Assembly (NCBI RefSeq): GCF_016463645.1
Contig: NZ_JAEMQX010000018.1
Location: 1-49,297 of the forward strand
Source of the DNA: Sphingopyxis sp.
GTDB lineage: Bacteria > Pseudomonadota > Alphaproteobacteria > Sphingomonadales > Sphingomonadaceae
Reading direction: 5' to 3'
Length of the DNA stretch: 49,297 nucleotides
The position numbers were made by a program, and so were the translations under genes. The notes under the pieces are model-generated. The model was not told where the DNA came from, did no database searches, and saw nothing but the letters and a program-made list of their open reading frames with translations. Shown in pieces: positions 7,425 to 17,500 of the stretch (its first letter is position 1; each line of letters begins with the position of its first letter).

Positions 7425-9539
7425 ATGCCCGATCTGCTGGACGCCTCATCCAAATCCGACCCCGCCGCGTTGCGCTTCGCGGTTCCGCCGAATCGCTGGT
7501 CGGATGATGAGGCGGCGGGCAAGGCGCCCGAGGATCTGCTCCTCTATCGCTCGAACCTGCTCGGCTCGGACCTCACCGTCACCAACTTCGGCGGCGGCAA
7601 CACGTCGGCCAAACTCGGCGCGCGCGATCCGCTGACCGGCGAAACCGTCAATGTGCTGTGGGTAAAGGGATCGGGCGGCGATATAGGATCGATGAAGCTC
7701 GACGGCTTTTCGACGCTTTATCTCGAAAAGCTGCTCGGCCTCGAAAAACTCTATCGCGGGCTCGCGCATGAGGACGAGATGGTCGGCTATCTGCCGCATT
7801 GCACCTTCGCGCTCAACCCGCGCGCGGCGTCGATCGACACGCCGCTCCACGCCTGTCTGCCCTTTGCCCATGTCGACCATGTCCATCCCGACGCGATTAT
7901 CGCGCTCGCGGCGTCGAGCGAAGGCGAGGCCGCGACGCGGGCGATCTGGGGTGGCGCGGTCGGCTGGCTGTCATGGCAGCGTCCGGGCTTCGATCTCGGA
8001 CTGAAGCTGCGCGATTATGTCGCTGCCCATCCCGGCCTCCGCGGAGTGATGCTCGCGGGGCACGGGCTCATCTGCTGGGGCGACAGCGCAAGGGCCTGCT
8101 ACGATAACACGATCGGATTGATTGCCGACGCCGCCAATTATCTGAACACAAAGCTGGCGGGCGGCCCGGTCTTTGGCGGACAAAGCGTCGCGTCGCGGCC
8201 GGCGGCTGAACGGGCGGCGGCGGCGGCGGCGCTGATGCCTGCGCTGCGCGGGCTGATGGGCGGCTGCCGGGTCGGTCATTTTGCCGACGATGCCGAAACG
8301 CTCGAATTCGCCGGCAGTCGCGATTTTGCGAAGCTCGCGGCGATCGGGACTTCGTGCCCCGATCATTTCCTGCGCACCAAGATCGCGCCGCTCGTGCTCG
8401 ATCCGTCGCGGATCGAAGACCGAGACTATCTAGCCGAACGGATCGAGGCCTACCGCGCGGGCTATGCCGCTTATTACCAGCGTTGCGCACGGGTAAACTC
8501 GCCCGCGATGCGCGATCCCAATCCGGTCGTCGTGCTCGTCCCCGGCATCGGCCGCATGACCTTTGCCGGCGACAAGACGACTGCGCGGCTCGCGGGCGAA
8601 TTCTATGCCAATGCGATCAATGTGATGCGCGGCGCCGAGGCGATCGGCGCCTACGTCGGGCTCGACGAGCAGGAAGCGTTCGACATCGAATATTGGCTTC
8701 TCGAGGAAGCGAAGCTGCAGCGGATACCGAAGCCGAAGCCGCTTGCGGGTCGCATCGCGCTCGTCACCGGCGGGGCGGGGGGGATCGGTGCGGCGACCGC
8801 CGAGCGTCTGGCGGCCGACGATGCGTGCGTGTTGCTCGTCGACCGCGATGCCGATGCACTGACGAAGGCTGCCTCGGAACTCGAAGGGCGTTTCGGTCGC
8901 GACCGGATCCGCTCTGTGGTGTGCGACGTGACCGACGAGATGCAGGTCGCCGCGGCTTTCGCTGCGTGTGCACGCGAATTTGGCGGGCTCGACATCCTCG
9001 TTGCCAACGCCGGCATTGCGTCGTCGGCGCCGATCGAGGACACGACGCTCGATCTGTGGCAGCGCAACTACGACGTACTCGCACGGGGCTATTTCCTCAC
9101 GGCGCGCGCGGCTTTCCCGTTCATGAAGCAGCAAGGCGGCGGCTCGATCGTCTTTATCGGATCGAAGAACGGCATTGCCGCGGCGACCAACGCGTCCGCC
9201 TATGCCTCGGCGAAGGCGGCGGCGCTGCATCTCGCGCGCTGTCTCGCGCTCGAAGGCGCGCCGTTCGGTATCCGCGTCAACACGGTCAATCCCGACGCGG
9301 TGATCAGGGGGTCGCGCATCTGGGATGGGGACTGGCGCCGCGAACGCGCCGGCGCGCACGGGATCGATTCGGGCAGCGAACTCGAGGAACATTATCGTAA
9401 CCGCTCGATGCTGAAGCGCGACGTGTTGCCCGAGGATGTCGCCGAAGCCGTCTATTTCCTCAGTAGCGATATGGCGGCAAAGTCGACCGGAAACATGATC
9501 AATGTCGACGCGGGTAATGCGCAGGCATTCACGCGATAA
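7425..9539 (+). CDS. rhaD: Bifunctional L-rhamnulose-1-phosphate aldolase / short-chain dehydrogenase
   Basis: 704 residues in two parts. Residues ~1-430 form a class II aldolase/adducin domain: the phosphate loop is NFGGGNTSAK, and the zinc ligands lie in HVDHVHPDAI with a later GHGLICWG. Residues ~440-704 form a short-chain dehydrogenase with nucleotide loop TGGAGGIG (448-455), NAG (VANAGIA) and the catalytic Tyr593-x3-Lys597. It splits rhamnulose-1-phosphate into dihydroxyacetone phosphate and L-lactaldehyde; the dehydrogenase half is thought to oxidise lactaldehyde to lactate. The ATG at 7425 gives a family-like start (MPDLLDAS); the Shine-Dalgarno is weak. Transcribed with the isomerase 22 bp downstream. 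The fusion is known in many alphaproteobacteria and Bacilli. Confidence 0.93.
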   Translation: MPDLLDASSKSDPAALRFAVPPNRWSDDEAAGKAPEDLLLYRSNLLGSDLTVTNFGGGNTSAKLGARDPLTGETVNVLWVKGSGGDIGSMKLDGFSTLYLEKLLGLEKLYRGLAHEDEMVGYLPHCTFALNPRAASIDTPLHACLPFAHVDHVHPDAIIALAASSEGEAATRAIWGGAVGWLSWQRPGFDLGLKLRDYVAAHPGLRGVMLAGHGLICWGDSARACYDNTIGLIADAANYLNTKLAGGPVFGGQSVASRPAAERAAAAAALMPALRGLMGGCRVGHFADDAETLEFAGSRDFAKLAAIGTSCPDHFLRTKIAPLVLDPSRIEDRDYLAERIEAYRAGYAAYYQRCARVNSPAMRDPNPVVVLVPGIGRMTFAGDKTTARLAGEFYANAINVMRGAEAIGAYVGLDEQEAFDIEYWLLEEAKLQRIPKPKPLAGRIALVTGGAGGIGAATAERLAADDACVLLVDRDADALTKAASELEGRFGRDRIRSVVCDVTDEMQVAAAFAACAREFGGLDILVANAGIASSAPIEDTTLDLWQRNYDVLARGYFLTARAAFPFMKQQGGGSIVFIGSKNGIAAATNASAYASAKAAALHLARCLALEGAPFGIRVNTVNPDAVIRGSRIWDGDWRRERAGAHGIDSGSELEEHYRNRSMLKRDVLPEDVAEAVYFLSSDMAAKSTGNMINVDAGNAQAFTR

Positions 9540-9561
9540 GGCACGGAATCAGGAGAGAGTT

Positions 9562-10857
9562 ATGACCGGCAACCTGCCGCTCGCACAGGAGGAGATCGAG
9601 CGGCTGAACGCCGGTCTGACCGATGCGCTCGACGATGACTATAGTGGCCTCGGTCGCCAACTCGGGCGGCGCGGGGTCGATATCGATGCGGTAAAGGCGC
9701 GCGTCGCGGACTTTTCGGTCGCAGTGCCGAGCTGGGGCGCCGGGCGCGGCGGTACGCGCTTCGCGAAATTCCCGATCGCGGGTGAGCCGACCAACATTCA
9801 CGAAAAGCTCGAGGATTGCGCGGTCATTCAGCAACTCGGCCGTGCGACGCCGCGCGTCAGTCCCCATTTTCCGTGGGACAAGGTCGGCGATTATCGGGCC
9901 TTGCGCGAAGAGGCTGCGGCGCTCGGGCTCGGCTTCGACGCGGTGAACAGCAACACTTTTCAGGACCAGCCGGGGCAGGCGGTGAGCTATGTCACGGGCT
10001 CGCTTTCCTCGACGCACGCCGACGTGCGCGAGCAGGCCGTCGCGCATAATATCGAATGTATCGAGATCGGCCGGCAACTCGGCGTTACCGATCTTACTGT
10101 CTGGGTCGGCGACGGCACCAACTTCCCGGGGCAGCAGGATCTGGGTCGCAGCCTCGATCGTTATCTCGATGCGGCATCCCAAGTCTATGCGGCGCTGCCC
10201 GGCGACTGGCGGATGCTGATCGAGCACAAGATGTTCGAGCCCGCTTTTTATTCGACGGTGATTTCGGATTGGGGCAGTTCGATCCTCGTTGCGCAGGAAC
10301 TGGGCGACAAGGCAAAATGCCTCGTCGACCTGGGTCACCATGCACCCAATGTGAACATCGAGCAGATCGTCGCGCGGCTCCATCGCTTCGGAAAGCTCGG
10401 CGGTTTCCATTTCAACGACAGCAAATATGGTGATGACGATCTCGACTCGGGATCGATCAACCCGCACCAGCTCTTCCTCGTCTTCAACGAACTGGTCGAG
10501 GCCGAGATGAATCCGCGCGGCGATTTTCGTCCCGCCTATATGATCGATCAGTCGCATAATGTGACCGACCCGATCGAGAGCATGCTGTCGTCGGCCGAAG
10601 CGATCGTCGCGGCCTATGCCAAGGCGCTGCTCGTCGATCGCGAGGCGCTGCTCGCGGCGCAGGAGGCCAACGACACGATGATGGCGTTCCAGACGCTGCG
10701 CATTGCCTATCGCACCGACGTTACCCCGATCCTCGCGATGGCGCGTGCCGAGGCAGGCGGAGCGATCGATGCGATCGCGGCCTATCGTGCAAGCGGCTGG
10801 CGGGGACGCAAGGCGCAGGAGCGGCGCGCCGCAGGGGCGGCGGCCGGCATCGTCTAA
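9562..10857 (+). CDS. rhaI: L-rhamnose isomerase (RhaI type)
   Basis: 431 residues matching the Pseudomonas stutzeri/Bacillus-type L-rhamnose catabolism isomerase rather than E. coli RhaA. Typical blocks are FSVAVPSWGAGRGGTRFA near the N-terminus, NIHEKLEDCAVI, GFDAVNSNTFQDQ, VWVGDGTNFPGQ, MLIEHKMFEPAFYSTV, CLVDLGHHAPNVNIEQI, GGFHFNDSKYGDDDLD and PAYMIDQSHNVTDPIES. The Glu, Asp and His residues in these blocks bind the Mn ions of the TIM-barrel active site. It converts L-rhamnose to L-rhamnulose. The ATG at 9562 has AGGAGAG 5-11 bp upstream. A DeoR-type regulator follows 60 bp later, probably in the same transcript. Confidence 0.94.
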   Translation: MTGNLPLAQEEIERLNAGLTDALDDDYSGLGRQLGRRGVDIDAVKARVADFSVAVPSWGAGRGGTRFAKFPIAGEPTNIHEKLEDCAVIQQLGRATPRVSPHFPWDKVGDYRALREEAAALGLGFDAVNSNTFQDQPGQAVSYVTGSLSSTHADVREQAVAHNIECIEIGRQLGVTDLTVWVGDGTNFPGQQDLGRSLDRYLDAASQVYAALPGDWRMLIEHKMFEPAFYSTVISDWGSSILVAQELGDKAKCLVDLGHHAPNVNIEQIVARLHRFGKLGGFHFNDSKYGDDDLDSGSINPHQLFLVFNELVEAEMNPRGDFRPAYMIDQSHNVTDPIESMLSSAEAIVAAYAKALLVDREALLAAQEANDTMMAFQTLRIAYRTDVTPILAMARAEAGGAIDAIAAYRASGWRGRKAQERRAAGAAAGIV

Positions 10858-10917
10858 TCATTCGATTGCAACTCGGCGCAGCTCCCGTCAAATAGGCGCA
10901 ACTGGACAGGGACCCCG

Positions 10918-11703
10918 ATGCACGCAGCCGAACGCGAAAAAATGATCCTCGACAGCCTGGGCGAAAGCGGGTTCGTCTCGTTCCGCGAACTCGAAGCCCG
11001 GGTTGCGGCGTCGCCTGCGACGATCCGCCGCGACCTCGACCGGCTGGAGGAAGCGGGGGTGATCACGCGCGTCCGCGGTGGCGCAAAGCGCGTCGGGGGC
11101 GCCGCCGGTGCCCCGGCTACGGCCGAAGAGGGCCTGTCGGGCATTCCCTTTCACGAGAATATCGGACGCAACCGCACCGCCAAGGAAGCGATCGGGCGTG
11201 CAGCGGCGCGACTGTGCATCCCGGGCGAAGGGGTGATGATCGACGGCGGCTCGACGACACTGCAGATGTGTCCGCATCTTGACGGTTTGAGCCTGCAGGT
11301 TCTGACCAATTCGCTCCATATCGTCAGCGCGCTGTTGCCGCAGCCGACGACGCGAATCCTCATTCCCTCGGGGCAGGTGTTTCGTGAGCAGAATATCGTC
11401 CTGTCGGCCGCGGGTGACGACGGGATGCCACGTTTCCATGCGCCGAAGCTGTTCATGGGCGCGGCGTCGATGGGTCCTGCCGGGCTGATGCAGGCCGACG
11501 TGATTCTCGTTGCCGCCGAGCGCCGGCTGATCGAACGTGCCGACGAGATCATCGTTCTCGTCGACAGCTCCAAATTCTCGGGTCCTTCGGGCAATGTCGT
11601 CTGTTCGCTCGACGAGATCGATGTCGTCGTCACCGATTCGGGGATCGACCCCCGCCATGTCGCGATGATGGAAGCCGCCGGCATTCGCGTCGTCATCGCC
11701 TGA
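10918..11703 (+). CDS. DeoR/GlpR-family transcriptional regulator of the rhamnose genes
   Basis: 261 residues. Residues 1-57 are the DeoR winged HTH (REKMILDSLGESGFVSFREL, then SPATIRRDLDRLEEAGVITR with RVRGG). The rest is the sugar-phosphate sensor domain: NRTAKEAIGRAAARLCIPGE, MIDGGSTT, LTNSLHIVSAL, AAERRLIERADEIIVLVDSSKF and TDSGIDPRH are family blocks. DeoR proteins usually repress and release DNA on binding a phosphorylated sugar; a DeoR-type RhaR controls rhamnose genes in Rhizobium. Position between rhaI and the rhamnoside operon suggests that it controls both. Direct evidence is limited to location and the shared 11-bp site. Confidence 0.88.
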   Translation: MHAAEREKMILDSLGESGFVSFRELEARVAASPATIRRDLDRLEEAGVITRVRGGAKRVGGAAGAPATAEEGLSGIPFHENIGRNRTAKEAIGRAAARLCIPGEGVMIDGGSTTLQMCPHLDGLSLQVLTNSLHIVSALLPQPTTRILIPSGQVFREQNIVLSAAGDDGMPRFHAPKLFMGAASMGPAGLMQADVILVAAERRLIERADEIIVLVDSSKFSGPSGNVVCSLDEIDVVVTDSGIDPRHVAMMEAAGIRVVIA

Positions 11704-11757
11704 ATCCCTCAAAGCGCAAAAAACCGCGGGCTACTCTCCCGCTCGCGCATGAATGAT

Positions 11758-11783
11758 TGAATTTGATCATTGACGTGATCATT
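11758..11783. promoter_or_regulatory. Candidate regulator site upstream of the rhamnoside operon
   Basis: TGAATTTGATC (11758-11768) repeats the 11-mer found between rhaB and the aldolase gene. It overlaps a direct repeat of TGATCATT (11764-11771 and 11776-11783), 12 bp apart. The 204-bp gap 11704-11907 otherwise holds no gene I can support. Binding by the adjacent DeoR-type regulator is inferred. Confidence 0.45.
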
Positions 11784-11907
11784 AAAGACAAATAATGAGC
11801 AGTGATGCAAAAACGCTCGACGAAGCGTGGCATCGGAGGAAGAAGATTGCCGACAGGCGCCTCCGTCGAAAAGGGACAGCCCGCGAAGCGGGTGCAGGGA
11901 GGATGCG

Positions 11908-14550
11908 ATGAAGGCAATGACTGCGGGTCTGGATATGGTTGCACAGCGACGCGCGAGGCGGCGTGGCATTTCGGCACTCGCGTGCGCAGGGGCGCTGCTG
12001 GGCGCCAATGCGGCGCACGCGCAGGATGCCGATGCGGAAGCGCCGACCGATGCCGATATCGTCGTCACCGGCACCTTGCTGCGTGGCGTCGCGCCGGTCG
12101 GCACCAATGTCGTTGCAGTCAGCGAGGCCGATGTCGTCGCCTCGGGTGCCGCGTCGGCGAACGACCTGCTCGCCTCGATCCCGCAGGTCGGCAATTTCGG
12201 GACGATCCCTGCCGGGCTGGGCAATTTCGGCAATCCGATCGTGCGTCCCAACATCCGCAATCTCGGCAATAGCGGCGGCTCGACGACACTCGTGCTCGTC
12301 GACGGTCACCGCATGGTCGGGGCGGGCATATTGCAGACGAGCTTCGACCCGTCGGTTATCCCGCCCGACGTGATCAAGCGCGTCGACGTCATCCCCGATG
12401 GCGGCTCGTCGATCTACGGCTCGGACGCGATCGGCGGCGTGATCAACTTCATCACGCGTGACCGCTACGACGGGATCGGCGTCAATGCGCGCTATGGTTT
12501 CGCCAAAAATTACCAGACGATCGATGCGAGCGCCATCGCGGGCAAGGATTGGGGGTCGGGCTCGGCCTTCATTTCCTATTCCTATGCATGGCACGACGAT
12601 CTGATCGGGCTCGACCGCGATTATGCGACCGCTAATCAGACGAGCCGCGGTGGCGGCGATTTCCGCAGCACGGCCTGCGCGCTCGCGAACATCACGGTCG
12701 GCACGACGACCTATGCGCTTCCCGCCCGGGCGCCGGGGGTCAATCGCTGCGATCAGACCGACTATGCGGCGATCTATCCGCGCGAGGAACGCCACAGCGT
12801 CTTTGCCGGGCTGACGCAGGATCTCAGCGATTCGGTCGCGTTCAAGCTGTCGGCCTATTGGTCGAAGCGCGACACGCTGCATCGCAGCGCGCAGAGCAGC
12901 GCGAGCGGGACGATCACCGCGGCCAATCCCTTCTTCCGCCCGATCGGCGCCGAACTCGCGCACACGGTGTCTTTCGCGTTCGACGACGTCTTCGGTCCGA
13001 GCAACGACAGCCCGTCGAGCTTCACCTCCTATGGGATCACCCCCAGCTTCGACTTCGAGCTTGGTGGCGGCTGGCAGCTGCGCACCATGGCCAATTTCGG
13101 ACGCAGCGAGAATGAATCGACCGAGCGGTCGTTCAACTCGACCCTCGCGACGATTGCGCTTGCTGGGACGACCACCGCGACCGCGCTCAATCCCTATAAT
13201 CTCTCGGCAACCTCGCCTGCAGTGCTCGCGGCGATCGACGATTTCGTCAACTATGGCGACGCGACGCAGGAACTCGCGGAAGGTCGTGTTGTGCTCGACG
13301 GCCCGCTGACCCGATTGCCCGGCGGTGACATCCGTCTCGCGGTCGGCGGCGAATATCATTACGAAAATATCCGCTCCTTCACCGGCAGCGGTCCCGAAGC
13401 CGCGGTCACCGGATCGAACGCCTATGCCGCGCGCAACGTCAAATCCTTGTTCGGCGAACTGCTGATCCCGATCTTCGGCGCCGACAATCGCACGCCCGGC
13501 TTCTACAGCCTCGAACTGTCGGGCTCGGTCCGTTACGACGATTACAGCGATGTCGGCAGCACGACCAATCCCAAGATCGGGGTGACCTGGCGGCCGTTCG
13601 AGGCTTTGACGATCCGCGGCAATTACGGCACGTCGTTCCACGCGCCGAGTCTCGCCGATCTTGGCAATTCGGTCGACGCGCGTGTACAGGTGCTGCCGTT
13701 CAGCCCGTTCCGCGCGCCGAACAGCTCGCCGTTCGATGCGCTGCGCCCGACGATCGCGATCGCCGGCGGCAACGCCAATCTGAAGCCCGAGAAGGCCGAT
13801 ACCTGGTCGCTCGGCTTCGACCTCAAGCCCGCGGCGATCGAGGGCTTCGTCGCCAGCGCGACCTATTTCAATGTGAAGTTCAAGGACGCGATTGCGGTTC
13901 CCCCCTTTACCTCGCCGCTGATGTTCACGACACCCGCCTATTCGGATTTCTACATCCTCAATCCGACGCTTGCGCAGGCGCAGGCGGCGGCGGGCAACCT
14001 CCGCGTCGACGGTGTGCCGAACCTTGCGACGCTGTTCGCGATCAGCTCGCCCTATGTGCTGTTTCTTGCGCAGCGCGCGAACCTCGGCGCGGTGAATGTC
14101 GACGGGATCGACTTCAACCTCGCCTATAATCGCCCGACCGGTTTCGGCTCGATCAACGCGAATTTCACGGGCAGCTATCTCCTGAACCGCGAGACGCAGG
14201 TGGTGCAGGGCGGACCGGTCAACGACGACCTCAAGAACGGCACCGGCCGTTTTCTCTTCACCGCGGGGCTCGGCGCAACCGCAGGCGATTTCACCGCGCG
14301 CGCGACGCTCAACCATCGCAGCGGTTATCCGGTCATCGGCCTCGCGCCGCAGGAGCGTGTCGCGGCATTCGACACCGTCGATCTCTTCTTCAGCTACGAT
14401 CTTGGCGAAATGCTCGCGAACACGCTGCTGACGCTGAACGTCGACAATGTCTTTGACGAGGACCCGCCGTTCCTGAACAGTGCGTCGGGCTATACCAACG
14501 GCAGCACCCTCGGCCGGCTCGTGTCGTTCGGTATCCGCACCAAATTCTGA
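11908..14550 (+). CDS. TonB-dependent outer-membrane receptor, probable rhamnoside transporter
   Basis: 880 residues. A signal peptide (RRGISALACAGALLGANAAHAQ) is followed by a TonB box-like DADIVVTGTLL, a plug domain (residues ~50-190: SANDLLASIPQVGNF, NIRNLGNSGGSTTLVLVDGHR, VIKRVDVIPDGGSSIYGSDA) and a beta-barrel ending in RLVSFGIRTKF with a terminal Phe. The ATG at 11908 has GGGAGGA 4 bp upstream and keeps the signal peptide short; an earlier in-frame ATG at 11827 would add 27 charged residues. It starts the operon whose next gene, an alpha-L-rhamnosidase, lies 13 bp downstream, so the ligand is likely a rhamnose-containing glycoside. The specificity is inference from context. Confidence 0.92.
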   Translation: MKAMTAGLDMVAQRRARRRGISALACAGALLGANAAHAQDADAEAPTDADIVVTGTLLRGVAPVGTNVVAVSEADVVASGAASANDLLASIPQVGNFGTIPAGLGNFGNPIVRPNIRNLGNSGGSTTLVLVDGHRMVGAGILQTSFDPSVIPPDVIKRVDVIPDGGSSIYGSDAIGGVINFITRDRYDGIGVNARYGFAKNYQTIDASAIAGKDWGSGSAFISYSYAWHDDLIGLDRDYATANQTSRGGGDFRSTACALANITVGTTTYALPARAPGVNRCDQTDYAAIYPREERHSVFAGLTQDLSDSVAFKLSAYWSKRDTLHRSAQSSASGTITAANPFFRPIGAELAHTVSFAFDDVFGPSNDSPSSFTSYGITPSFDFELGGGWQLRTMANFGRSENESTERSFNSTLATIALAGTTTATALNPYNLSATSPAVLAAIDDFVNYGDATQELAEGRVVLDGPLTRLPGGDIRLAVGGEYHYENIRSFTGSGPEAAVTGSNAYAARNVKSLFGELLIPIFGADNRTPGFYSLELSGSVRYDDYSDVGSTTNPKIGVTWRPFEALTIRGNYGTSFHAPSLADLGNSVDARVQVLPFSPFRAPNSSPFDALRPTIAIAGGNANLKPEKADTWSLGFDLKPAAIEGFVASATYFNVKFKDAIAVPPFTSPLMFTTPAYSDFYILNPTLAQAQAAAGNLRVDGVPNLATLFAISSPYVLFLAQRANLGAVNVDGIDFNLAYNRPTGFGSINANFTGSYLLNRETQVVQGGPVNDDLKNGTGRFLFTAGLGATAGDFTARATLNHRSGYPVIGLAPQERVAAFDTVDLFFSYDLGEMLANTLLTLNVDNVFDEDPPFLNSASGYTNGSTLGRLVSFGIRTKF

Positions 14551-14563
14551 CGGGGAGGTTGGG

Positions 14564-17500
14564 TTGCCACTGATCGGACGCTTGCGAGGCCTGCTGCTGG
14601 GCGCGCTGGCGATGGTTGGCGCCGCCGCTGCGCCGGCCGATGCGCAGGACAAGGCGCCGGCCGAACTCAGGACCGAATATGCGACGGCACCGCTGGGCCT
14701 CGACACCGCGGCGCCGCGGTTCGACTGGCGGTCGCCGGTCGCGCGGCAGAGGGCCTATCGCATCCGCGTGGCGACATCGGCCGCGGATCTTGAACGCGCG
14801 CCGCTGTGGGATAGCGGCAGGGTCGGCTCCTCCGACAATGTGCAGATCGTCTATGCGGGCCCGGCTCTCGGGTCGCGCCAACGTTATTGGTGGCAGGTGC
14901 AGGTCTGGGATGCGGAGGGCAAGGCCTCGGGCTGGAGCGCACCCGCCTGGTGGGAAACCGGGCTGCTTTCGGGCAGCGACTGGCAGGCGAAATGGATTTC
15001 GGGGCCCGGACGCCGCGACCATGACTGGGGCGATCTGACGTTCGACGCCGATCTGACGCTGACAGGGAAAAGCGTCGATATCTTGTTCCGTGCTCTGCCG
15101 AACGGCAAGACCTACGGCGATAGCTACGTGTGGACGCTCGCTGACGACAAAAATGGTCCCGAGCTCATCCAGACCGTGCGTCGCTATCCCGGAGGCACCA
15201 GTTCGGCGGTGAAGATGGAGCGGTTGGGGCAGGTCAAGCTGCCTGCGCCGCTCAAAGGCCGCCGCATCGCGCTGTCGATCCGTGCCGAGGGCAGCCGCAT
15301 CGTCACGCGCATCGACGGCGCGGTCGTTGCGACCGTCGACAATGACGCACACAAGCATGGCACGATCGGTTTCGCCGGCAAGGAAGCCGGGGCGGCCATC
15401 GTTCACAAGGTCAGTGTGACGGGGACGCAAAGCCCGGCGGTCGCTTTCGATTTCGCGGGCGGTGACAATCCCTTCACCGGCGGCGGTGTGTCGAAGGAGG
15501 GGCTGGTGATCGCGAGCGGCGTGCCGGGGGTCGATCTGGTGCTGCCGATCGAGGCACCCGCACCGCTCGTTCGCCGCGCCTTTCGCGTTGGCAAGCCGGT
15601 CGCGAGCGCGCGTCTCTATGTTGCCGGGGCGGGGATGCCGCGGCTTTTGGTCAACGGCACGGTCGTCGGCTCGTCGCTCGGTGCGGGCTTCACCGCGTAT
15701 GACAAGCGTGTACTTGCCTATACACATGACGTGACCGACCTGCTGCGCTGCGGCGAGAATATTATCGGCGCCGAGCTGGGACGCGGCTGGTACGGGCTGA
15801 CCGACCCCAATGAATGGTATTTCCATGCGGCGCCATGGCATGGCGAGCCTGCGCTCAAGGCCCAGCTCGAAATCACCTATGCCGACGGCACGCGCGAGGT
15901 GATCGTCACGGACGGTGGCTGGCGCACGATATCGGGTCCGACGCTCAATGACTCGGTGCATCGCGGCGAACGGTACGACGCGCGACGGGTTCCGACAGGC
16001 TGGGATCGCGCGGGGTTCCGTGATCGCAAATGGCAGGCGGCGCCGGTCGTTGCGGGGCCGGCGGGGCGGCTTGTAGCCGCCAACTCCGAAGCGATCGAAG
16101 CGGTCGAGACGATTTCGCCCGTTGTGGTGAAAGAGGTCGCGCCGGACGTCCAGGTTTATGATTTCGGGCGCATTATTGCGGGATGGCCGGCGCTGGAGGT
16201 CAGCGGCCCGCGCGGGCGTACGGTATCGATGGTCGCGAGCGAGCGTATCGCCGACGATGGCAAGGTCGTTCCGGCGGCCGGGCTGATCGACGCGCAGCTC
16301 CAGACCGACCGTTATACGCTTGCGGGCAAGGGCGTGGAACGATGGGAGCCGCGCTTCGGCTATCGCGGGTTCCGCTATGTGCAGGTCGATGGTTTTCCGG
16401 GTATGCCGGGCGAGGGCGCCCTGACCGCGCGTATCGTCCATTCGGCGGTCGCGCGCACCGGCAGCTTTGCCAGCGCCAATCCGCTGTTGAACAAGATCGA
16501 CGCCGCAGCGATCGGATCGATCCTCAACAATCTCCACGGTTTCCAGACCGATACGCCGACCTATGAGAAGAACGGCTGGAGCGGCGATGCGCAAGCGTCG
16601 GCGGGCGCCGCGGCGCGCAGCCTCGACATCGCGCGCGTCTGGACCAAATGGCTCGCCGACTTCCGCGATGCGCAGTCGGAGAAGGGCGAGGTTCCCGAGA
16701 TCGCGCCGACGACGCCCTTTTATGGCTATGAAAATACCCCCGGCTGGAACGTGATCTGGGGGCCGACGACGCCATGGGATGCAGCGGCGATGATCCTGCC
16801 GTGGGAACTCTACACGACCACGGGCGACACGCGTATCCTGGCCGACAATCATGACATGCAGCGCCGACTGGTCGATTATACCGCGACCTTCATCAAGGCA
16901 CCCGACTACCAGCGTTCGGCGGGGCTCTCCGAATGGGCGTCGGCGGGCGGCATGGATTACAGCAATGCGCGCGGCGGCGGGATCGACGCGGTGACGACGG
17001 CCTATTTCTTCCACGAAGCCGACCTGCTCGCCAAATCGTCGGCGGTCGTCGGCAAGGGCGAGGACGCAGTACGCTACGCGAAGCTCGCGGACGATATTCG
17101 CACAGCGTATAACGCGCGCTACTGGGACGCGGCCAATGGCTGGTACCGGACGGTCGATGCGAAGGGCGTGACTGGCCCGGCAACGCAGGTACAGAATATC
17201 CTGCCGCTTGCGTTCGGCATGGCGCCCGCAGGCCGTGAACAAAGCGTCGCCGACGCCATCGCGCGCGACGTCGACAAACAGGGGCTGCGCACCGGGGTCT
17301 ACGGCGCGCGCTACCTGCTCGAAATCCTCAGCGACTATGGCTACGCCGACCTTGCCTATCGCGTCGCGACGCGCACCGACGAGCCGGGCTGGGGCTGGTG
17401 GATTCAGAATGGTCACTCGACGATGTTCGAGACGTGGAGCCTGAACAGCCGGTCGCGCGACCATCATTATTTCGCCTCGATCGCCGACTGGATGCGCCAG

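Noticed and set aside
11782-14706. 974-codon open frame on the minus strand opposite the TonB receptor
   Set aside because: Same GC-shadow pattern; the plus-strand frame has signal peptide, plug and barrel motifs.
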